Shown: piece by piece, positions 5,493 through 12,078 of the stretch
Layout: the number at the start of each line of letters is the position of its first letter
How positions within the stretch are numbered: the first letter of the stretch is position 1
From: SLRI01 sp964393275
GTDB taxonomy: Bacteria > Pseudomonadota > Alphaproteobacteria > Geminicoccales > Geminicoccaceae
DNA length: 64,000 nucleotides
Assembly (NCBI GenBank): GCA_964393275.1
Contig: CAYMTA010000008.1
Span: 1-64,000 of the forward strand
Reading direction: 5' to 3'
Translations under genes and position numbers: made by a program
The notes under the pieces: generated by a model
Database searches by the model: none
The model's input: only the letters and a program-made list of their open reading frames with translations
What the model was told of the DNA's origin: nothing

Positions 5493-6230
5493 GTGAGGCG
5501 GCGGCGCGAGCCGGACCCGCCGGCGCTGCCGCCCTGGGCGTGGGCGCGGTGGCTGCTGCATGGTGTGAGCTGGCAGCGGGCGCTCAAGCGGCTCTGGGAC
5601 CATATGGGCACCCATCGCGGCAACCTCTTCTGGGTCGGCGACGATCCGGCGACGCTGCGCGAGGTGGCCAGGATCAGCGTCGCCGACTGGCCGGCCTTCT
5701 CGGCGATGCTCGACGACCATCTCGTCCGCGCCAACGGCCGGGTGATTTTCAAGGCCATGTTGCGGGCCTCGCGGGAGCTGGAGGTGGCGGTCTGGTCCGG
5801 CTCGAAGGGCGGCAACAGGCGGGTGCTGCGGGCGTTTCTCCGTGAGCAGGCGGCGCCGGCCGGGGCGGAGCTGGCCGAGGAGCGGCTCGCCGCGCTCGAG
5901 CATCGCGCGGCGCTGATGAACGAGGCCGACAGGGAAACCGACCGGACGCGCCGGGAGCTGCGTGGCGAGCCGCCACGGGCGGCGGAGACGTTCAAGCACG
6001 AGCACGGGCCCATGAACCGCGTCAAAAAACGGCTCAAGGGTGTGAGGGCCTGGCTCGGCCTCGCCGATCTGGAGCTGCCGCCGCGGTCGGTGCAGCAAAT
6101 CCTGGCGGCATGGGAGCGGCGCGGAAAGCTGGAGCTCGACGCGCTGATCCTCGGCCTCCTGCTGCCGGCCGAGCAGTTCGTCGCCCGCTGGGGGAACCGC
6201 GGGCCGCCGTCGCTCGGAGCGGGCGCATAG
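5493..6230 (+). CDS. Putative phage replication protein (DUF1376-like N-terminal region)
   Basis: This 245-residue protein has an N-terminal WVGDDPATLREVARISVADW segment (residues ~48-67) and a following helix AMLRASRELEVAVWSG (~88-103) that fit the DUF1376 pattern found at the N-terminus of many phage replication initiators: a short strand then 'L..L....WP....L...F'. The C-terminal two thirds are charged and helical with no AAA+ or primase motif. It starts at GTG in a GGGCGGCC context and is followed by a strong terminator and a GANTC-rich AT region that could be the origin. Assignment is tentative; a lysogeny-specific helical protein is the alternative. Confidence 0.5.
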   Translation: MRRRREPDPPALPPWAWARWLLHGVSWQRALKRLWDHMGTHRGNLFWVGDDPATLREVARISVADWPAFSAMLDDHLVRANGRVIFKAMLRASRELEVAVWSGSKGGNRRVLRAFLREQAAPAGAELAEERLAALEHRAALMNEADRETDRTRRELRGEPPRAAETFKHEHGPMNRVKKRLKGVRAWLGLADLELPPRSVQQILAAWERRGKLELDALILGLLLPAEQFVARWGNRGPPSLGAGA

Positions 6231-6282
6231 ATCGACCTTCGGGGCCGGCTCGGCAGCATCGCCGGCCGATGGGGGAAGCTCG

Positions 6283-6310
6283 GGCCGGTGCCAGCCACCG
6301 GCCTTTTTTT
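6283..6310 (+). terminator. Rho-independent terminator
   Basis: GGCCGGTG (6283-6290), loop CCAGC, CACCGGCC (6296-6303), then seven T (6304-6310). A perfect 8-bp GC stem and T-run 53 bp after the stop of the putative replication gene. Confidence 0.88.
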
Positions 6311-6690
6311 CGACCTTTTTGGCGCTTTTGACGGTTTTGGCACGCGCTCTCGGGCAGCCGGGCGGGGCAGGCGGCCCGGCACCGCCACCTGGCGGCCCGC
6401 CGGGGCCGCCAGTCTGTGCATAACCGGTTGAGCAGCACTTCCGGTGTTCTTCGGATGGTTGCGAGCTTCGTGGCCGTCCCGGTTTTCTTTCAACAACTTG
6501 CAGCAAGGGTGCCTCGAGGGTCCCTCAAGCTCACTTGGAATCTAGAATCAAGAATCAGAGTCTCTTACCTGTAGGGGCGCCGCTGCTTGTGGATTATTCG
6601 GCCGGCGCCCGCGTTCGGGTTGCGGGCCGGCAAGGACTTTGAACGGATAACGGAATCGTGGCGTTCCCGCCGGGGCTCTATCCTGGGGAC
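6311..6690. other. Gene-free AT-richer stretch with a GANTC cluster
   Basis: Between the terminator and the next gene I see no convincing coding region. Four GANTC sites lie within 25 bp: GAATC at 6538, 6545 and 6552 and GAGTC at 6558. The sequence around 6,480-6,580 is noticeably less GC-rich than the flanks. GANTC is the target of the cell-cycle methylase CcrM in many alphaproteobacteria. A methylation-sensitive promoter or phage origin is plausible. Confidence 0.5.
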
Positions 6691-7215
6691 ATGGACGATC
6701 GACGATGGACCGACGACGAGGCGACGGGCCCGCAAGACCAATGCGATTTGGTCGATGACCAATTTCGCCTAGCTCTCGATCTGATTCGAGCCTGTGAGCC
6801 GCTCGACCCGGTGGTCGAGGTCGCCATGCTCGCCCATTACCGCGCGGCCGAGCGGCTCGACGGCCGGCCTCGCGGCATGGACGGGGCATGGATCGAACCG
6901 AGCCGCCCACGGGACGGGAAGGCGGTCGAGCGTCTCTGCCTGGCGCTGCTCGAACTGTGCGGGGAGGTCGACCCGCCGCTCACGGTGGCGGTCGAGGCAC
7001 TGGCAGAGAATGCCTGCAGCCTCCAAGCGTTCGGTGAACCTTGGTACGGGCTCCGAAACAACTACCGCAAGCGGTTCTCGACCGTGGATGCACCACGCTC
7101 CATTGAATGGATCTCGAGAACCGCTCGACGGATAAAATTAGCCGCCACAGCCTCGCCAGCCGGCGAAAGCGGGTCGGGACGAGTGCCGTTATCCGACGAA
7201 GGATCCGGCGCCTGA
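6691..7215 (+). CDS. Hypothetical protein, 174 aa, unknown function
   Basis: ATG 6691 follows CTGGGGAC; the longer frame from 6658 lacks a site. The protein is acidic at the N-terminus (MDDRRWTDDEATGPQDQ), helical through LALDLIRACEPLDPVVEVAML (~25-45, in part) and AVERLCLALLELCGEV (~85-100), and basic at the C-terminus. Base composition is lower in GC than its neighbours, especially after residue 110, suggesting recent acquisition. No motif recognised. A hairpin with short T-runs at 7325-7357 may terminate it before the toxin-antitoxin pair. Confidence 0.55.
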   Translation: MDDRRWTDDEATGPQDQCDLVDDQFRLALDLIRACEPLDPVVEVAMLAHYRAAERLDGRPRGMDGAWIEPSRPRDGKAVERLCLALLELCGEVDPPLTVAVEALAENACSLQAFGEPWYGLRNNYRKRFSTVDAPRSIEWISRTARRIKLAATASPAGESGSGRVPLSDEGSGA

Positions 7216-7324
7216 CGGGGCGCCTGGGTGCCCTGGCGGCGGGTTCGCCTGGGGGTCGTGATGGACGCCGGGCCGGTGCGATCGAGGGTTTCGGACGGGC
7301 CGGCGGCCGTGCTCTAACGGCCGG

Positions 7325-7357
7325 GAAGGGGGGCGGTTTCGCCCTCCCTTGTTTCTC
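7325..7357 (+). terminator. Possible terminator hairpin
   Basis: AAGGGGGGCG (7326-7335) pairs with CGCCCTCCCTT (7340-7350) with one bulged base and a GTTT loop, followed by GTTTCTC. Placed between an unknown gene and the toxin promoter. T-run is weak. Confidence 0.4.
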
Positions 7358-7431
7358 TCCCTGGATGGCGCCGGCCGGGACCGCCGGCGCCGTCACGGGG
7401 CGTAGCGGGGAATGTTTCGGGCGCGGGCGGC

Positions 7432-7460
7432 TCGACGGCCCTACGGCATTGCCGTATTCT
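7432..7460 (+). promoter_or_regulatory. Toxin-antitoxin promoter with 15-bp palindromic operator
   Basis: TCGACG (7432-7437), 17 bp, TATTCT (7455-7460) form a plausible promoter. The perfect 7+1+7 palindrome TACGGCATTGCCGTA (7442-7456) sits in the spacer and overlaps the -10. The toxin ATG starts 6 nt after the -10, so its mRNA would be leaderless. Confidence 0.6.
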
Positions 7461-7466
7461 TCTTTC

Positions 7467-7742
7467 ATGCGGATCGCGTTCGACCCGGCCAAGGACGCCA
7501 GCAACCGGCAGAAGCACGGGGTCTCGCTGGCGTTCGGCGGCCGGGTGCTGGCCGACCCGCGCCGCCTCGAGGTTCTCGACACGCGCTTCGACTATGGCGA
7601 GGAGCGCCTGGTGGTCTACGGGGCGGTTCGCGGCCGGGTCTGGGTCTGCGTCGTCGCCCCTCGCGGCGAGGTGCGGCGCATCATCAGCGTGAGGAAGGCC
7701 AATGCCCGGGAAAGCGAAAGATATGCCGACGCCGCGCGATGA
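7467..7742 (+). CDS. brnT: BrnT-family ribonuclease toxin, 91 aa
   Basis: The protein begins MRIAFDPAKDASNRQKHGVSL, the hallmark of BrnT ('.I.FDPAK...N..KHGVSF'), followed by 'VLADPRRLEVLDTRFDYGEER' (residues ~28-48, quoted in part) and the core strand RLVVYGAVRGRVWVCVVAP with the C-terminal RIISVRKANARE (~70-82), where the conserved Arg and Glu of the RelE-like fold lie. BrnT toxins cleave RNA and are held by a cognate DNA-binding antitoxin. Here the partner is an XRE-type protein overlapping by 41 nt rather than a classical BrnA. Family identity is strong from the N- and C-terminal motifs. Confidence 0.85.
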   Translation: MRIAFDPAKDASNRQKHGVSLAFGGRVLADPRRLEVLDTRFDYGEERLVVYGAVRGRVWVCVVAPRGEVRRIISVRKANARESERYADAAR

Positions 7743-7995
7743 GCCGGACGTCGACCGGCCGCTGACCGACGAGGAGTTCGAGCGGGGCTTTTGGGCCATG
7801 CTCGCCCGAAGCGCGCGCGCCGGGACGGGCCTGTCGCAGGAGGCGTTCGGCGAGCGCTACGGCATCCCGGCGGCTTCCCTGCGGGAGTGGGAGCAGGGAC
7901 GGCGCGCGCCGGACACCGCGGCGCGCGCCTATCTCAAGGTGATAAGGGCCATGCCGGACGCCGTGGCCGAGGCGCTGCGCGAGCCGGCGGCTTAG
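7702..7995 (+). CDS. XRE-type antitoxin partner of BrnT, 97 aa
   Basis: Residues ~45-85 are a helix-turn-helix: TGLSQEAFGERYGIPAASLR then EWEQGRRAPDTAARAYLKVI, the pattern of HigA/MqsA-like antitoxins that follow BrnT or RelE toxins. The N-terminal acidic part (RPLTDEEFERGFW) probably contacts the toxin. A strong ribosome site (GAGGAAGG) lies inside brnT, 5 nt before ATG 7702. The stop shares bases with the scaffold gene stop on the other strand (7992-7995), so the two transcripts converge head-on. Expected to bind the palindrome at 7442-7456. Confidence 0.8.
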   Translation: MPGKAKDMPTPRDEPDVDRPLTDEEFERGFWAMLARSARAGTGLSQEAFGERYGIPAASLREWEQGRRAPDTAARAYLKVIRAMPDAVAEALREPAA

Positions 7996-8903
7996 CCGGC
8001 GGCCTGCTGCTGCAACCGCGTCATGCGGGCCTTGGCCTCGACGTGCTCGGGGCTCCTTGGATCGAGATAGGCGGCGACGAACGCCGGATCCTTTTTCAAG
8101 GTGTCGAGCTCGGCCCGGGCGGTCGCGGCGTCGGTCGCCCCGGTGCCCTGCGCCGTGGCCGGCAGGCCGGGATCCTCGGCGAGGGCGGCGCCGATCACCG
8201 CCATGCGCTCGATCAGGCCACGGGTGCCGATCGCCCGCTCGATCTTCGTCAACTCGTCGGCGCTGAAACCGAACTGCCGGGCGGCCCGCCGGCCGGCCTC
8301 GGCCTTGGCGTCGAAGGTCGGCCCCCATTCCTTCTTGAGGGCGTCGAGCTCGGCCTCGCCCTGCTGCGCGAAGTGCCGGTCGGCGGTCGCCTGGGCCTCG
8401 CCTTGCTTCGTGCTCCACCATTCGGCGAGCTTCGTGGCCTGCGCCGGATTGAGGCCGGCGGCGTGGAAGGCGCTCGCCGCATCGGCGGCGAAGGCCGGGT
8501 CGGCGCCTTCCATCTTCTCGAGGCCGTAGCCGGTGGCGTCGGCCGGCCGGCCGAGCCGCTCGTACACGGCGGCCCATGCGTCGGGGTTGTCGGCCTGGCT
8601 CTCGGCCGGCAGCACCAGGCCGCGGCCGGCCTTGTCGGCGCCGAGCATCTTCTCGAGATGCCGCGTGCTCTTGATGATCTTCGGAATCTCGCGGTGGCCG
8701 GCCTTCGCCAGCCAGTCCCGGTCCTCGGCCTCGAGGTCGGCCGCCCATGAGGGCAGGTCGGTCGGCCCGGCCTGGCTGGGGCTCGGGCTGGGGCTCGGGC
8801 CGGCCGCCAGCATGGCGGCGGCGGTGTTGTCGTTGGCCGGGGCGGCGCCAGCCTGGGAGGGCGATGGCGTGGTCTCGGCGGTGGCGGCGGCGGCTTCGGT
8901 CAT
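7992..8903 (-). CDS. Phage scaffolding protein, 303 aa
   Basis: A low-complexity Ala/Pro/Ser-rich N-terminus (residues 1-48) is followed by a charged helical protein with motifs of podovirus capsid-assembly scaffolds: LPSWAADLEAEDRDWLAKAG (~50-70, abbreviated), a 'GLVLPAESQADNPDAWAAVY' block and 'ADATGYGLEKMEGADP'. The 'G(Y)GL..P.' and long C-terminal helices ending in a basic segment are typical. It is the last gene of the minus-strand packaging operon, where the scaffold would normally precede the capsid gene, but the capsid gene is 5.8 kb away on the other strand. Confidence 0.8.
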   Translation of the reverse strand: MTEAAAATAETTPSPSQAGAAPANDNTAAAMLAAGPSPSPSPSQAGPTDLPSWAADLEAEDRDWLAKAGHREIPKIIKSTRHLEKMLGADKAGRGLVLPAESQADNPDAWAAVYERLGRPADATGYGLEKMEGADPAFAADAASAFHAAGLNPAQATKLAEWWSTKQGEAQATADRHFAQQGEAELDALKKEWGPTFDAKAEAGRRAARQFGFSADELTKIERAIGTRGLIERMAVIGAALAEDPGLPATAQGTGATDAATARAELDTLKKDPAFVAAYLDPRSPEHVEAKARMTRLQQQAAG

Positions 8904-8915
8904 GGGGCGGGGCTC

Positions 8916-9209
8916 CTAGGCGATCTCGTCGAAGCGATGGAGGGCGAAAGGCTCGAGGTGCTCGGGCTCGGGCGCCGGCGCCGGCCGGAGCACCAGGTCG
9001 AGGCGGGCGAGGATCATGGCGAAGGCCTGGCGGTGGCCCTCGGCGACGCCGGCGCCGAAGAGGTCCGGCGGGTGCTGGCAAAGCTCGGGCGAGGCCAGGC
9101 GCTGCATGTCGGCGAGCACCAGGGCGGCGGACTGGTGCGGGTGGCCGGTGCCGTCGAGAAAGGTGTGGCGCCAGGCGAGCCTGAGCGCCTCGAGGCGGGT
9201 CGAGCTCAT
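8916..9209 (-). CDS. Bbp19-like small phage protein, 97 aa
   Basis: Starts MSSTRLEALRLAWRHTFLD at an ATG overlapping the methyltransferase stop (ATGA). The pattern 'AWRHTFLDGTGHPHQSAALV' then LADMQRLA and later 'GHRQAFAMILARLDL' resembles the Bbp19-type domain found beside portal and capsid genes in BPP-1-like phages ('Y...F.T..G..VL.DL......G.R....I...L'). Function of this family is unknown; position between methyltransferase and scaffold supports a virion-assembly context. The C-terminal tail (from ~78) is Pro/Glu-rich. Confidence 0.55.
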   Translation of the reverse strand: MSSTRLEALRLAWRHTFLDGTGHPHQSAALVLADMQRLASPELCQHPPDLFGAGVAEGHRQAFAMILARLDLVLRPAPAPEPEHLEPFALHRFDEIA

Positions 9210-9958
9210 GCGGCGATCCCGTCCATCGCCTGCCAGGTGTGCAGCCGCTCGGCGGCCACCTGATGCCAGTGCGGATCGGCCTCGATCCCGAAATACACCT
9301 TGCCGGCATTCAAGGCGGCGATGCCGATCGGCGCCGCACCGGCGAAAGGATCGAGGATCGGACCGTCCAGAAGCGGCATGATCGCGGCGCAAAGCTCGGC
9401 CGGCTTGTCGGCGATATGCACCTTGCGCCGGTAGCTGACGGGCAGGCGGTAGACGCCGGGCAAAGGCGGCTTGCCCTTGCCCGTCGGCATGGGCCCCTTG
9501 CTGGCCCAGACCAGAAATTCGGCCTGGGCGCGGTAGCGGCCGGCCTGCGGCCGGGCGCAGAGCGTCTTGTCCCAGACCAGGATCCCGCGCCAGGTCCAGC
9601 CGGCGACCTGGATGGCGTCGGTCAGGGTCGGGAGCTGGCGCCAGTCGGTGAAGACGGCGGCGAGGCCGCCGGGCCTCGTGGCGCGGTGGGCGAGCCGGAG
9701 CCAGCGCTCGGCCCAAAGCGCGAAAGAGCGCTGGTCGCGGTTGTCGCCCAAGAACTCCGGATAGCGGCCGCGATCGGCGCTGCTCTGGTACTTGATCGAC
9801 GGCTCGGTCATGCGGTCGCCGCGATACAGGCCGCCGCTCGAGTAGGGCGGGTCGGTGAAGAGCGATCCCATCGAGCCGGGCTCGAGGTCGGCGAGCGCGT
9901 CGAGCGCGTCGGCCCGGAGGAGCAGCCAGGAGGCGCCGTCGCCGGCGGGCGCCGTCAT
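9206..9958 (-). CDS. DNA methyltransferase (N6-adenine/N4-cytosine class), 250 aa
   Basis: The catalytic TDPPYSSGG motif (motif IV) lies at residues ~35-43, and the AdoMet-binding motif DPFAGAAPIG near ~203-212, an order typical of beta-class amino-methyltransferases. LVWDKTL and the W-x-x-x-x-E-F-LVWASKG segment (~128-155) are usual in phage solitary methyltransferases. No restriction enzyme gene is adjacent, so it probably protects phage DNA or modifies regulatory sites. It overlaps both neighbours by ATGA, embedded in the packaging operon between portal and Bbp19-like genes. Target sequence cannot be predicted. Confidence 0.88.
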   Translation of the reverse strand: MTAPAGDGASWLLLRADALDALADLEPGSMGSLFTDPPYSSGGLYRGDRMTEPSIKYQSSADRGRYPEFLGDNRDQRSFALWAERWLRLAHRATRPGGLAAVFTDWRQLPTLTDAIQVAGWTWRGILVWDKTLCARPQAGRYRAQAEFLVWASKGPMPTGKGKPPLPGVYRLPVSYRRKVHIADKPAELCAAIMPLLDGPILDPFAGAAPIGIAALNAGKVYFGIEADPHWHQVAAERLHTWQAMDGIAA

Positions 9959-11577
9959 GGCCGGGCCTCCTGGGCCACGGCACCGGCCTCGACGACGTCT
10001 CGGGTCGCCCGCGCCATGCCGGGGGCGGCGGCCGCCATCTGCTGCGCCTGCTGCTGCTCGAGCTTCTGGGCGATCCTGGCCGCCGCCTCCTTGTCGTCCC
10101 GCAACAGGCTCTCGACGCCATTGGCGCGGGCCAGCACCCGCAGCGCCCGGCCGGCGTCGATGTGCTCGAGCACCGTGGGGTCGATCTGCGCCAGGGGCTC
10201 GATCACCTCGAGCGTCCGCAGGAGCCCGCTCGCCTCCTCGTTCTTCTGCGTCCTGGCCATCGGCGAGAGGTAGTCCACCTCGACCATGCCGCCATCCGCC
10301 TGCAGCTCCTCCGGCATGGGGGGCAGGAGGCCGGCGGCCTCGGCAATGTCGAGCTCGCGCTGGATGATCGGGCCGACGAGCTCGGCCTGCTGGCGGCCCA
10401 TCGTCGGGGCGAGCAAGGCGCCTTTCTCCTGGGCGCGGAGCATGGCCTCGGTCGCCGTCATGCTCGGGGTCTCGACCAGGATCTGGAAAAGGGTCACGAG
10501 AAAGGCGTCGTTGATGCTCCTCCGGCGCTGCTCGAGGAGGTCGAGGCCGATCTCGAAGCGGGCGCCGGTCTCGAACGGGCGAAGCCTCGGCGTGCCGTCG
10601 CGGCCGAGCCAGCCGGCGTTGACGGCGTTCGGGATCAGCAAGGGCGGGGGGAGGGTGTCGTCGGTCGCGAGCAACGGCGGCTCGGTGGCGCGGTTGGCCT
10701 GGTTGATCAGCGTCCGGCCCATCCGGTTCGCCATCTTGATGTCGGCGAGCACCTGGAAGGCCGGGCTCCGGCCGTAAATCTCGCCGGGCCCGGTGATGTA
10801 GCGCGAGACGGCAAAGGGGTTGGTGCGGTAGCCGCCGGCGCGCAGCACGAGGCGGTCCTCGACCGCGACGTGGGCGGTGGCGAAGGCCATGCCGTCCGGT
10901 CCGGCCCGGCCGGGCTTGGGGTCGGGGTTGGGATAGACCGCGTGAAGGAAGAGGAAGGGGCGGTCGGGCTGCTTCTCGGCGGCGGCGACGATCTTGGGCG
11001 GCGCCTCCTCGGGGTAGGCCTGGAGCGCCTGCCGCGCGGTCAGCGTGAAGCGGCGGATGACGGCGTCGACCAGGCCGCTCGCGTCCTCGTCGATGAAGAG
11101 GTCGGCCAAGGGTGTCGCGCGGTAGCGCAGGCCGCGGCCGGGCTCGTCGAGGGTCGAGACGGCGCCGGTGCCGAAGGCGCCGAGGCTGATGTAGTGCTCG
11201 TGGAGATTGCCGTAGAAGTTGGCCCGGCTGGCCGAGCGCAGCGAAAAGAGGATCCGGGTCACCGCCTCCATGTAGCGCGAGACGTTCGGCCGCTCGGCCA
11301 GCTCGGCGCGGCGCGGCTTGAGCCCGTGCCAGGTCGAGGACCTGGGGGTCAGCATCGACTCCATGGCGGCGGCGAAGCGGTCGAGGGCGAGCGGTGCCGT
11401 GGCGTCGAAGATCAGGTCGCGGCTCGACTTGAGGCTGCGCTTGCCCTGGAACTGCTGCCGCGGCAGCACCCGGTCGGCGATCTCCTGCCACGTCGGCTCG
11501 TACTCGCCGGCCCTGGCCGATGCCAGCCGCTCCTGCCACTTGATGATCTCGAGGGCGTCGAGGATGCTGCCGGTCAT
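9955..11577 (-). CDS. Portal (head-tail connector) protein, 540 aa
   Basis: Fits the podovirus head-tail connector family: N-terminal 'YEPTWQEIADRVLPRQ' (residues ~23-38), a 'RDLIFDATAPLALDRFAAAM' helix (~53-72), SMLTPRSSTWHGLKP (~75-88), the wing region and clip with 'GRSPAFQVLADIKMANRMGR' (~275-295), and a long C-terminal Ala/Gln-rich helix containing QQQAQQM. Length is typical of T7-like connectors (about 500-560). ATG 11577 overlaps the Acb2-like stop (ATGA). It forms the dodecameric DNA channel at the capsid vertex with the terminase and adaptor proteins. Confidence 0.92.
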   Translation of the reverse strand: MTGSILDALEIIKWQERLASARAGEYEPTWQEIADRVLPRQQFQGKRSLKSSRDLIFDATAPLALDRFAAAMESMLTPRSSTWHGLKPRRAELAERPNVSRYMEAVTRILFSLRSASRANFYGNLHEHYISLGAFGTGAVSTLDEPGRGLRYRATPLADLFIDEDASGLVDAVIRRFTLTARQALQAYPEEAPPKIVAAAEKQPDRPFLFLHAVYPNPDPKPGRAGPDGMAFATAHVAVEDRLVLRAGGYRTNPFAVSRYITGPGEIYGRSPAFQVLADIKMANRMGRTLINQANRATEPPLLATDDTLPPPLLIPNAVNAGWLGRDGTPRLRPFETGARFEIGLDLLEQRRRSINDAFLVTLFQILVETPSMTATEAMLRAQEKGALLAPTMGRQQAELVGPIIQRELDIAEAAGLLPPMPEELQADGGMVEVDYLSPMARTQKNEEASGLLRTLEVIEPLAQIDPTVLEHIDAGRALRVLARANGVESLLRDDKEAAARIAQKLEQQQAQQMAAAAPGMARATRDVVEAGAVAQEARP

Positions 11578-11852
11578 GGCGTGCCGTCCTGGTCGGGCAG
11601 AATGCCGACGCTCAAGCTCGGCGCGGCAACGGCCTTGATGGCGAACATCATGCCGATTTCGAGGTGGGTCCGGGCGAGGGCGAGCCATCGCTTTCGGCTC
11701 GGGCTGTCGGCGATCCGGCCGAGCTCGGCGCAGTGCTCGAACAAGAGGCGCTCGATCGCCTTCTGCTCGGCGATGATCTGCAAGCTCGCGGCGTCGAGCT
11801 CGCGCCAATCCGCCATTCTATTGGCGGCAATCTTGCGGTGCTGGTTGTCCAT
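11574..11852 (-). CDS. Acb2/Tad1-like anti-CBASS or anti-Thoeris nucleotide sponge, 92 aa
   Basis: The translated start MDNQHRKIAANR, then WREL, a 30-residue helix (AASLQIIAEQKAIERLLFE in part) and the C-terminal RWLALARTHLEIGMMFAIKA followed by VAAPS match the small helical hairpin family containing Acb2 (and Tad1), recognisable from 'NQHRKI...Y-REL...I..IK...' and 'RWLAI.RT.LQ.GFM.LVRAVA.P'. Acb2 proteins sequester cyclic oligonucleotide signals of host CBASS immunity. Here the Tyr of the usual Y-R-E-L is Trp, which could alter binding. The gene is in the packaging operon between a small virion-type gene and the portal, overlapping the latter. Assignment rests on motif recall. Confidence 0.6.
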   Translation of the reverse strand: MDNQHRKIAANRMADWRELDAASLQIIAEQKAIERLLFEHCAELGRIADSPSRKRWLALARTHLEIGMMFAIKAVAAPSLSVGILPDQDGTP

Positions 11853-11853
11853 G

Positions 11854-12060
11854 TCAGCCGCCGCCGACCAGAAAGCGCGTGCCGACGCTGCCGAGCTTGC
11901 CGGCGCCGGGCTGGTCGCCGGCGAGCATGGTGGCGGCGCGGCCCTGCTTGAAGCGCTCGCGGTCCTGCTCCTGCCGGCCGATCGCGGCCTCGTCGACGGT
12001 CGCCTCCTTGGGTGCGGCAACCGGCTTCGGCGGCTTGGGTGGGGACAGCATTCCGCCCAT
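11854..12060 (-). CDS. Small conserved phage protein between terminase and portal, 68 aa
   Basis: MGGMLSPPKPPKPV at the N-terminus, a charged middle (RQEQDRERFKQGRAATML) and a Gly-rich end (GTRFLVGGG). The pattern 'M.G...PKPP......' then 'RGRAATVL.G' recurs in small proteins encoded just before portal genes of BPP-1-like podoviruses. A good AAAGGAA ribosome site lies ~9 nt upstream. Function unknown, perhaps a minor head or ejection component. Confidence 0.65.
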   Translation of the reverse strand: MGGMLSPPKPPKPVAAPKEATVDEAAIGRQEQDRERFKQGRAATMLAGDQPGAGKLGSVGTRFLVGGG

Positions 12061-12078
12061 CGGTCGGATTCCTTTCGG

